From Puniceicoccaceae bacterium (GTDB lineage Bacteria > Verrucomicrobiota > Verrucomicrobiia > Opitutales > JAFGAQ01): a stretch of DNA of 64,000 nt. Each line of letters opens with the position of its first letter. Position 1 is the stretch's first letter. Made by a program: the position numbers and the translations under genes. The notes under the pieces are model-generated. The model made no database searches. It saw only the letters and a program-made list of their open reading frames with translations, and had not been told where the DNA came from. The DNA lies in NCBI GenBank assembly GCA_028285755.1, contig JANQOQ010000008.1, positions 381,399-445,398 of the forward strand, read 5' to 3'. This document shows, in pieces, positions 57,577 to 64,000 of the stretch.

Positions 57577-58014
57577 ATGACCAATGCACCTATTGAGATC
57601 CTTATGATTGAGGATAGTCAAAGCGATGTTCGCCTTACACAGATCGCCCTGAAGCAGGGTAAGTTAATTAACAATTTGCATGTTGAACGGGATGGTCGTG
57701 CGGGGTTGGATTATCTCAAAAAATCCGAAGGGTTTGAAGATGCCATTCGTCCAGATCTTATTCTGCTTGATTTGAATTTGCCAAAAATGAATGGGCATGA
57801 AGTGTTGGAAGCGATAAGAGAGGATGATGATTTAAGGACGATACCGGTTGTCATGCTTACGACATCTGATTCAGATCAGGATGTACTCAAAAGCTACGAA
57901 CTCCAGGCGAACTGTTACATCACCAAGCCGGTGAATTTCGAAAAATTCATCGATGTGGTTCAGCAAATCGAGCAGTTCTGGGTGAATGTGGTGAAGCTAC
58001 CCGCTGTGAGTTAA
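57577..58014 (+). CDS. Single-domain response regulator (Rcp1-like)
   Basis: 145 residues, only a receiver domain. Phosphoacceptor Asp65 in I-L-L-D-L-N-L-P-K, acidic pocket I-E-D-S, switch Thr in M-L-T-T-S and Lys in I-T-K-P-V-N-F. The end (I-E-Q-F-W) matches the Rcp1 type that partners phytochrome-like kinases. It has no output domain and must act by protein contact or as a relay shuttle. It follows the kinase by 21 bp, and its stop overlaps the convergent ArsC-like gene by 4 bp. Confidence 0.94.
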   Translation: MTNAPIEILMIEDSQSDVRLTQIALKQGKLINNLHVERDGRAGLDYLKKSEGFEDAIRPDLILLDLNLPKMNGHEVLEAIREDDDLRTIPVVMLTTSDSDQDVLKSYELQANCYITKPVNFEKFIDVVQQIEQFWVNVVKLPAVS

Positions 58015-58364
58015 AGCAGGTTGGTTTCCCAGTCCTGTTGCCGAAAACCGACTGCGTTGTAGCTGCCACCCAGCAGGAATGGGCGTTTAACGAGCATGCC
58101 GTTGGAGCGTAACAGCTTATAGGCTTCTTCCTTGCTCATGCCGGGTAATTTATCCTTTAAGCCCATGTTGCGATAATCCATACCGGAAGTGTTGAAGAGT
58201 CTTCGGATTTCGCCGTTATAGGCGTCGAGCATTGTGTCGAGCTCAGCTTCGGTAGGGCGAGTTTCCTTAATCGGATGTTCCTCAAAGGCGATACCGTTAT
58301 CCGTGAGCCAATTGGTGGCGTTTCTACAGGTGCTGCACTTTTGGTAGGTGTATATTTTAATCAT
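58011..58364 (-). CDS. ArsC/Spx-family thioredoxin-fold protein
   Basis: 117 residues. C-S-T-C (Cys10, Cys13) follows the first strand, as in Spx/ArsC/YffB-type proteins, and the late K-R-P-F-L-L-G-G is the family's R-P motif. With two cysteines it resembles the Spx/MgsR or YffB branch rather than classical one-cysteine ArsC, so a regulator or reductase role is possible. It starts within the end of the MFS gene (8-bp overlap) and probably depends on it for translation. Confidence 0.85.
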   Translation of the reverse strand: MIKIYTYQKCSTCRNATNWLTDNGIAFEEHPIKETRPTEAELDTMLDAYNGEIRRLFNTSGMDYRNMGLKDKLPGMSKEEAYKLLRSNGMLVKRPFLLGGSYNAVGFRQQDWETNLL

Positions 58365-59721
58365 GATTCTGAAGTTCCTTTGCGGTTTGATTCAGTTTCG
58401 GACATCTAAAATAGCTGAAAATGATGACCAGAACCGCCCCGATTACGTAATACCAGGTAAACCACTCAGAGGCTTCCATAAAGAGTGTATCCTTATCAAG
58501 CTCTGTTTCGCCCCGATTGCGCAGGTAACTTAGTAGTTGTGCGTAAAGCACACCGATGAAACCATAACCCAGGTTGAGCGCCATTCCCTTGAAGCTCAGT
58601 ACGGTGGCGCGGAGCTTTTTGTCGGTTGCATTATTCAGGTAGAAGGATACGCCGAATGTGAGCATCGTGAACGCTGCAAACAGCAGGGCGGCAAATATCA
58701 GCCCGAAATAGGGAATAAACAACGATACTCCATAAAAGCCAATGATGGCCAGAGCACTGATTATCAGGAAGTTGGTACTGGGTGAGAGATTATCGAACAT
58801 GCGCCGGGAGATCGGTGCAGTGATCATGCCGAGCCCTGCGCTGAATAATCCAATAAAACCCAGCATGTAGGGCTCAAAGTTAATGAGCCGGTAATATTCA
58901 CTGGTCATGGTGACAAGCATGCGGATCACACTATCGACAAACGCTGCGCCGACGATGATTGTCAAAGCGAAGGGTGTGTGTGCGATCCACTTGGCTGCTT
59001 TCCAGGTTTGCTTGAAGGCCTCACCAATGCTGGGGGTTTCGAGATCACCCTCTTCATGGGCGCTTTCCTTGAGTGGCTCTTTAAGGCCCAGGACAATGAC
59101 CAGGGTGATGATGCCATTGATCAGAGTCAAAAGGATGGGCAGTTTGAGGACGGATTCCTTCGTTATGTTGGACTCAATGCCCAAGAGGCCAGCTGCATTG
59201 TTTAGCAGGTTCGGGTCGTAAACCACTCCGCCGATTAAGAGGGCCATCATGAAGGCAAATGATTGCCAGCGGCCCACCCGCGCAAGCACGTGTGACCACT
59301 CCTTCTTGCGCCCTGCCTGTTCGAGAGAATCGTAGGCGATTGCCTCATCCGAGCCACTGGCGGAGGCTTCACCCAAGCCGCTGAGAATCCGGTTGATGGC
59401 CATGAGCCAGAAAAGCAGCATCCCGCTATCGGGCGGCGTGAGTATCCATACCACCATTTCCAAAACCATCAGGGAGGCCGTCATAATCAGAAGTTTCTTT
59501 CGGCCCAGCAGATCGGAGAATGCGCCAGAAGGTACTTCTGCCAAAATGATCGTTGCTGCCCAAATGGCGTTGAGGATCGCGAATTGATCCAGAGTCAGTC
59601 CGAAATCCAGGAATATGATCGCAAAGATCGGATAGTAGTAACGGGCATTGAAGAACACGCGAAACGCAATGAAGCGCCAGATATTGTTATCGGCGATTTT
59701 TTGGGGAGTCCATTCGGTCAT
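58357..59721 (-). CDS. Major facilitator superfamily transporter
   Basis: 454 residues with about 12 membrane helices. The loop 2-3 signature is visible as G-A-F-S-D-L-L-G-R-K-K, and A-E-V-P-S-G just before it is typical of drug/small-molecule MFS exporters. Loop 6-7 is charged (K-E-S-A-H-E-E-G-D-L-E). Its start overlaps the NhaC-like stop by 4 bp (ATGA), and its end overlaps the ArsC-like start. Substrate unknown. Confidence 0.9.
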   Translation of the reverse strand: MTEWTPQKIADNNIWRFIAFRVFFNARYYYPIFAIIFLDFGLTLDQFAILNAIWAATIILAEVPSGAFSDLLGRKKLLIMTASLMVLEMVVWILTPPDSGMLLFWLMAINRILSGLGEASASGSDEAIAYDSLEQAGRKKEWSHVLARVGRWQSFAFMMALLIGGVVYDPNLLNNAAGLLGIESNITKESVLKLPILLTLINGIITLVIVLGLKEPLKESAHEEGDLETPSIGEAFKQTWKAAKWIAHTPFALTIIVGAAFVDSVIRMLVTMTSEYYRLINFEPYMLGFIGLFSAGLGMITAPISRRMFDNLSPSTNFLIISALAIIGFYGVSLFIPYFGLIFAALLFAAFTMLTFGVSFYLNNATDKKLRATVLSFKGMALNLGYGFIGVLYAQLLSYLRNRGETELDKDTLFMEASEWFTWYYVIGAVLVIIFSYFRCPKLNQTAKELQNHD

Positions 59722-61337
59722 GATGTGGTTTTTTGCTTAAATAGGATGGGCAGCGTTACGAGAATAGCTGCGCCTAAAATGAGTGATATCCATGGGCTCA
59801 TGCCAAAGCCTGTCGGCAGGAAACCCACGAGTGCAGCGGTGACTGCTGCGATGAGCGCATAGGGGATTTGCGTGCGCACGTGGTCCAGGGGATCGATCTC
59901 ACAGGCCATGGATGATACGATGGTCGTATCACTGAGCGGTGAGCAGTGATCCCCGAATACAGCACCACTGAATACGGCTGCAACGATAAATGAATCTAGA
60001 GGAAGTCCGCCTGCACTTTCAAGTGCCATGTATTCGATGGCGACGGGTAGCGCCAGTGGCATCAGCACACCCATGGTGCCCCATGAGGTGCCCGTCGTAA
60101 ATGAAATGAGAGTACCCGCAATGAAGACCAGCACGGGAAAAGCAGTCGGGCTAAGGTGTTGGGTGAGCAGGCTGCCGAGCATGTCAGCCGTTCCTAAAGT
60201 TTTCAGAGTTGAGCTGAGTGTCCATGCCGCAACGAGGATAAGCGTTGGGATAAAGAGCTTTAAAGCACCTTCCTGAAAAACGCTTACCGGAGCAGTACCG
60301 CTTTGTTGGACGGGTTTATAGTTGAGCAGAAAAGCGACGAGTGCACTCACTATACTTGAAAGCACCATGATCTTCGCCGCATCGGCATTTCCAAATGCCT
60401 GAGCGATGCTGTCTAACGAGAGGGGCCCCGTTTCGGCTCCATCGAAATAGAGACCCAGCAGCAACGAGGCTATTAATACGAGTAAGGGGATAAATGTGCG
60501 CCAGAGATTGGCCGCTGCGGGGAGTTGTGCTGATGAATCTTGGGTCCTTGTGTCTCCGGTAAATGCCCTGGCTTCGGTTTCTGCAGTTTTCATGGGGCCG
60601 ATGTTCCAATTGCGGGCGATCACAACGACCAAGAGTATAAGGGTAAACCAGCAATAGAAATTGAGGGGTATGGACTGGATAAAGATTGTGAATGGTTGTG
60701 CATCCGGAATGCCTGCCTGGGCATAGCCTTCACGGATCATGGAAAGCTGATAGGCTATCCAGGTTGAGATAATGGCTATGCAGGCAATACAGGCGCCGGT
60801 AGAGTCTACGATGTAGGAGAGTTTTTGGCGGGAAACCCCTGCCTGTTTTGCCATGGGTGTAATGCTGCGTCCGACCAGCATTGCATTGGCAAGCCCGTCA
60901 AAAAAGCAAATGATACCCAGTAGAAATGCAGACCATTGAACTTTTTTCTTAATCCCTGTTGAGTTACGCATCCACAGGCTAAAGAGTGCCTGAAATCCTC
61001 CCCCGCGTTCGAGTAGGGCTACAAAACCCCCGAGCACGAGCGTAAAGATGACTACACTTACATTCCATTTGCTTTGCAGACTTGGGATCAGGTGTTCTGT
61101 AAAAAGGGATTCAAATGCAAGAAAAGGATTCCCGCCCGCGATTAATATGGCGCCTGCAAAGGCCCCTAACAGCAGGCCGGAGATGACGCGGTGTGTCAGT
61201 AATACGGCTGTAATTGCCAATAGGCTAGGCCAGAGTGCGCCGATAATGGTATCTTCCCAAATCAGAAATAACCAGGTGATTTGGAAAATACCGAGCAATA
61301 TCCAGTTGCGCGTGCTGCGGTTCGAAGACAGGATCAT
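59718..61337 (-). CDS. Na+/H+ antiporter, NhaC family
   Basis: 539 residues, about 12-13 membrane helices. Conserved blocks: G-T-S-W-G-T-M-G-V-L-M-P-L-A-L-P (late half) and F-G-D-H-C-S-P-L-S-D-T-T, the family hallmark. An L-D-S-I-A-Q-A-F-G-N-A-D segment lies between. NhaC-family proteins exchange sodium (or amino acids/malate-lactate) for protons; the exact solute cannot be told. It is first in a three-gene unit (NhaC-like, MFS, ArsC-like) and divergent from the pseudouridine synthase gene. Confidence 0.92.
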   Translation of the reverse strand: MILSSNRSTRNWILLGIFQITWLFLIWEDTIIGALWPSLLAITAVLLTHRVISGLLLGAFAGAILIAGGNPFLAFESLFTEHLIPSLQSKWNVSVVIFTLVLGGFVALLERGGGFQALFSLWMRNSTGIKKKVQWSAFLLGIICFFDGLANAMLVGRSITPMAKQAGVSRQKLSYIVDSTGACIACIAIISTWIAYQLSMIREGYAQAGIPDAQPFTIFIQSIPLNFYCWFTLILLVVVIARNWNIGPMKTAETEARAFTGDTRTQDSSAQLPAAANLWRTFIPLLVLIASLLLGLYFDGAETGPLSLDSIAQAFGNADAAKIMVLSSIVSALVAFLLNYKPVQQSGTAPVSVFQEGALKLFIPTLILVAAWTLSSTLKTLGTADMLGSLLTQHLSPTAFPVLVFIAGTLISFTTGTSWGTMGVLMPLALPVAIEYMALESAGGLPLDSFIVAAVFSGAVFGDHCSPLSDTTIVSSMACEIDPLDHVRTQIPYALIAAVTAALVGFLPTGFGMSPWISLILGAAILVTLPILFKQKTTS

Positions 61338-61416
61338 GAATTGTGGTAGTCAGTTGCAGGCATTCTTATGGCTTTTATAAGCAAGTCAAATCCTCAAAAG
61401 TCCAAGAGATCGAATT

Positions 61417-62157
61417 ATGACAACCTCATTTAAAGGTGAAATTCCCGTTCTTTACGAATGTGAAGACTTCCTGATTGTTTATAAAACTGCGGGGCTCCTG
61501 GTGCATCGTACTGCCATGGATGCTCTGGAAACCCGCTTTTTAGTACAGATACTTCGGGATCAATGCGGGCAGCCTGTATATCCGGTTCACCGTTTGGATA
61601 AACCGACTGCGGGTTTACTGCTAGTGGCCTTAAATAAAGCTACCTTGGCACGTCTGTCGCGGTTGTTTGAAACCGGTGCAGTCAATAAGCACTATGAAGC
61701 GGTAGTCAGGGGATTTGTGGAGCCGCGATCGGGCACTATCGATTATGCTTTGAAAGTTGAGCAGGATACTGCGGGAATCTCTGTAAAACGCGAGGCGCAA
61801 ACGGCTGTGACTCATTACGAGGTTCAGGCGCAGATCGAGCTACCTTTTGCGGTAGGTAGATATGAAACCGTGAGATACAGTCGTGTTCTATTGAACCCCC
61901 AAACGGGTAGACGGCATCAGCTGCGTAGACATATGGCACATACTCGCCATCCAATCCTGGGAGATACCCGGCATGGCGATGGCATGCACAATCGGTTTAT
62001 CCGCTCTCAATATGGTTGCCATCGGTTATTGCTGATTGCCAAGGGGCTTCAATTTACAGATCCGCAGAACCAGAAAAGGGTGAATGTAGAAACTGATGGA
62101 GATGAAGAATATCGGGGTGTGCTTGCTAAGCTAGGACTTGGCTATGCACATCCTTAA
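61417..62157 (+). CDS. RNA pseudouridine synthase, TruC/RluA family
   Basis: 246 residues. The RluA-type catalytic motif H-R-L-D-K-P-T-A-G has the nucleophile Asp61. No S4 domain precedes it, and the length matches TruC (tRNA U65) more than RluD. P-Q-T-G-R-R-H-Q-L-R-R-H near 168-179 is the second conserved block, followed by H-P-I-L-G-D. It is cytoplasmic. Its 3' end overlaps the convergent kinase gene by 32 bp. The precise uridine target is inferred. Confidence 0.9.
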   Translation: MTTSFKGEIPVLYECEDFLIVYKTAGLLVHRTAMDALETRFLVQILRDQCGQPVYPVHRLDKPTAGLLLVALNKATLARLSRLFETGAVNKHYEAVVRGFVEPRSGTIDYALKVEQDTAGISVKREAQTAVTHYEVQAQIELPFAVGRYETVRYSRVLLNPQTGRRHQLRRHMAHTRHPILGDTRHGDGMHNRFIRSQYGCHRLLLIAKGLQFTDPQNQKRVNVETDGDEEYRGVLAKLGLGYAHP

Positions 62158-62878
62158 ATCGGCAGGCTGCACCGATGATGCCTGCATTGTTTTGCATAGT
62201 TGCCGCTTGAACGGGAGTCCTTACCTTAATGCAGTCCATGAATTTTTCCGTTTTACGGCTAACGCCCCCTCCAATAACGAAGAGTGAAGGTGAGAGGATG
62301 CGTTCCAGGTGTTTGAGGTACTGATTCACGCGATCTCCCCATTCCTCCCAGGAAAGGTCTTTTTCTTTGCGAATGCGTGCAGCTGCATATTTTTCAGCAT
62401 TTTTCCCCCCGAGAATTTCGACGTGTCCAAATTCCATATTAGGTATTAACACCCCGTTATAAAAAAATGCACTGCCGATACCAGTGCCGAAAGTCAGCAT
62501 AACGACTAAGCCGCCGGTATCATGGCCCCCAAAGCGAATTTCAGCCAGACCTGCTGAATCAGCATCGTTGAGAAATGTGTTATCCAGCCCGGTTTTCTCT
62601 TTCACATGGGTTTCGATATTCATGTCATCCCATTCTGGGCTGAGATTTACGGCGAGCCGTGTGACTCCCTCTTTTACTATGGATGGGAAGCCAGCACCGA
62701 GGGGACCTTTCCAGTTGAAGTGATCAATAATTTGTTGGATGACGCCGGTTACGGCTTTGGGGGTAGCCGGTTGAGGGGTTTCGATCTTGTGGCGCTCGGT
62801 GATCAATTCGCCCTTTTCGGTATTAACAATGGCACCTTTCATACCTGAACCGCCTATATCTATACCTAGGATTTCCAT
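62126..62878 (-). CDS. ROK-family kinase, polyphosphate-glucokinase-like
   Basis: 250 residues. The phosphate-binding start G-I-D-I-G-G-S-G-M-K-G and the second motif F-G-T-G-I-G-S-A are those of polyphosphate/ATP glucokinases. L-N-D-A-D-S-A-G gives the catalytic Asp, and E-F-G-H-V-E a conserved His. ROK zinc motif C-x-C-G-x-x-G-C-x-E is absent, as in PPGK. It would phosphorylate glucose, for example that released by the mannosyl-glucose phosphorylase elsewhere in this window (inference). Confidence 0.88.
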   Translation of the reverse strand: MEILGIDIGGSGMKGAIVNTEKGELITERHKIETPQPATPKAVTGVIQQIIDHFNWKGPLGAGFPSIVKEGVTRLAVNLSPEWDDMNIETHVKEKTGLDNTFLNDADSAGLAEIRFGGHDTGGLVVMLTFGTGIGSAFFYNGVLIPNMEFGHVEILGGKNAEKYAAARIRKEKDLSWEEWGDRVNQYLKHLERILSPSLFVIGGGVSRKTEKFMDCIKVRTPVQAATMQNNAGIIGAACRFKDVHSQVLA

Positions 62879-63082
62879 GAATTGTTAACCAATAAAGGGT
62901 ATGGTGCATACGTCAATGATGGATTTTCTCGACCCATCCTAATTGCATTTATTAACTCTATAGGAATCTGCTGATCCGTTAAAATAGTATTGATGTTAAT
63001 AGAAATGGTATTTTCGCTTAGATATGCAGTTTGACTATGGGTTTTTGCTTTAATCTATCCTTTTTAAACCGAATAAGGAGTG

Positions 63083-64000
63083 ATGCGTAGCTCACTACTT
63101 AGAATGCGATACCGGCAGCAATGGTTAATACTACTTCCGGGAGTTATTCTAATAACACTGATCCTATGCTTAAGCTACCTTTGGGTAAGGCCTGCTGTTA
63201 TTGGCCATCTATTGGAGGTAAAGAAAATAGCTTTGAAGGATTTAGTGACTTCGGTATGGTCGATAAGTGAACAGTATCACAAAAAAGTTGAAGCCGGGAT
63301 AATCAGCGAGCAACAAGCTAAGGATATTTTGATCGCGCATATCAATGGTCTTCGCTATGGGCCGGAGTTAAAGGATTATGTGTGGCTGCATAATTTGGAT
63401 GAGCAGATTGTAGTTCACCCTTTTTCAAATATGAAGGATATGGCCCGGTTTAAGGACCTGGACGGCAAGCTGGTGGTGCCGTCTATGAACGAAATCGTTC
63501 GGGAGAGTGGTTCTGGATTTGTAGAGTATTACTGGCAATTGAAAGACAACCCCAATATCCATGAAAAAAAGATATCCTATGTAATGCTTTTTGAGCCCTG
63601 GGGCTGGGTCATAGGTTCAGGTTTTTATGAGAAAGAAACCTACGCATCGTTAGATAAACTCACGCGACAGTTTAACCAATGGGTGGCGTTCGCCATAGCG
63701 ATCATAAGCATAATCATCATTTTTAAAATGAGGATGCTTATGAGAACCTATTCAAAATCTGTCCGGCAGGAGGAGGAGATTGCCATAAGGGAGCAAAGGT
63801 TTCAGGATATGATGGGTTGTGTGGAAATGGGTGTGTGCATACTTAAGGATGATGAATTGGTATTTCATAATCAGAGTGCAGACGAAATTTTGAAGGATGT
63901 TATCGTCAACCCCAATGACCATGATGCAACTATCGAATCAAAACTGAAATATTTGTTGCATTTTGTGCACTATCGAGCCAAACGCCTCTTGGATGAATCG
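63083..64000 (+). CDS. Membrane sensor with Cache domain, N-terminal part (3' end outside window)
   Basis: 306 codons are open to the window edge. A TAAGGAG sequence precedes the ATG at 63083 by only a few bases; a GTG at 63080 is also in frame. A first membrane helix lies at about residues 14-36, followed by an extracytoplasmic single Cache domain (about 40-190) containing Y-G-P-E-L-K-D-Y-V-W-L-H, H-P-F-S-N-M, and E-P-W-G-W-V-I-G-S-G-F-Y, typical of sCache_2. A second helix (about 200-217) and a PAS-like start (F-Q-D-M-M-G-C-V-E-M-G) follow. Output domain (kinase, cyclase or chemoreceptor) lies outside the window. Confidence 0.85.
   Translation, partial: MRSSLLRMRYRQQWLILLPGVILITLILCLSYLWVRPAVIGHLLEVKKIALKDLVTSVWSISEQYHKKVEAGIISEQQAKDILIAHINGLRYGPELKDYVWLHNLDEQIVVHPFSNMKDMARFKDLDGKLVVPSMNEIVRESGSGFVEYYWQLKDNPNIHEKKISYVMLFEPWGWVIGSGFYEKETYASLDKLTRQFNQWVAFAIAIISIIIIFKMRMLMRTYSKSVRQEEEIAIREQRFQDMMGCVEMGVCILKDDELVFHNQSADEILKDVIVNPNDHDATIESKLKYLLHFVHYRAKRLLDES

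Overview
The window looks like a chromosomal segment of a heterotrophic, probably marine member of Verrucomicrobiota (class Opitutia, Puniceicoccales/Opitutales-like). This is inferred from content only: several formylglycine sulfatases, a FecI/FecR-linked TonB receptor with an STN domain, an Oar-like TonB receptor, PEP-CTERM proteins, glycan hydrolases and an F-type ATP synthase. There is no rRNA, CRISPR array, prophage or intact insertion sequence. Two tRNA genes are present: a CAU tRNA, probably Ile2, and Arg-CCU.

Layout. 1-1220: the 3' end of a TetR-type regulator, a tRNA and a GNAT acetyltransferase. 1307-7880: a complete ATP synthase operon on the minus strand, in the order a-c-b-delta-alpha-gamma-beta-epsilon. 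8205-34477: a carbohydrate-active region. It holds a GH2 beta-mannosidase-like enzyme, a large FN3 lipoprotein with a clan GH-A-like catalytic core, three sulfatases, a DUF5060/DUF4038 glycosidase-like protein, an ECF sigma/FecR/TonB-receptor regulatory-uptake unit, a GH26 mannanase, a GH130 mannosyl phosphorylase, an FG-GAP lipoprotein and two tandem PEP-CTERM paralogues. An SbtA/SbtB-type bicarbonate transporter pair is embedded next to one sulfatase. The combination suggests uptake and breakdown of a mannose-containing, possibly sulfated, polysaccharide. 34626-42491: a TPR membrane protein, the magnesium channel MgtE, and a four-gene Gld-type ABC transporter operon ending in DUF4340. 42852-45965: a large Oar-like TonB receptor with a strong terminator.

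46057-53694 (minus strand): an unusual long PurA and PurB, preceded by a SUF iron-sulphur assembly operon (Fur-like regulator, sufC, sufB, sufD, sufT). A 19-bp PerR/Fur-like palindrome sits upstream of the regulator and probably mediates autoregulation. 53758-58014 (plus strand): a small tyrosine phosphatase and a three-gene phosphorelay (receiver-kinase, triple-PAS kinase, single-domain receiver) without a DNA-binding output. 58011-61337 (minus strand): a coupled NhaC antiporter/MFS/ArsC-like operon. 61417-64000: a TruC/RluA-type pseudouridine synthase, a ROK/polyphosphate-glucokinase-like kinase, and the start of a Cache-domain sensor cut by the window edge.

All calls come from reading translated sequence and motifs; no database search was run. 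The most unusual items are the TonB receptor with a second, internal signal-peptide-like segment, the poly-aspartate PEP-CTERM paralogue pair, the sbtA-sbtB-sulfatase arrangement, the enlarged PurA, and the palindrome upstream of the zinc-site-deficient Fur homologue.
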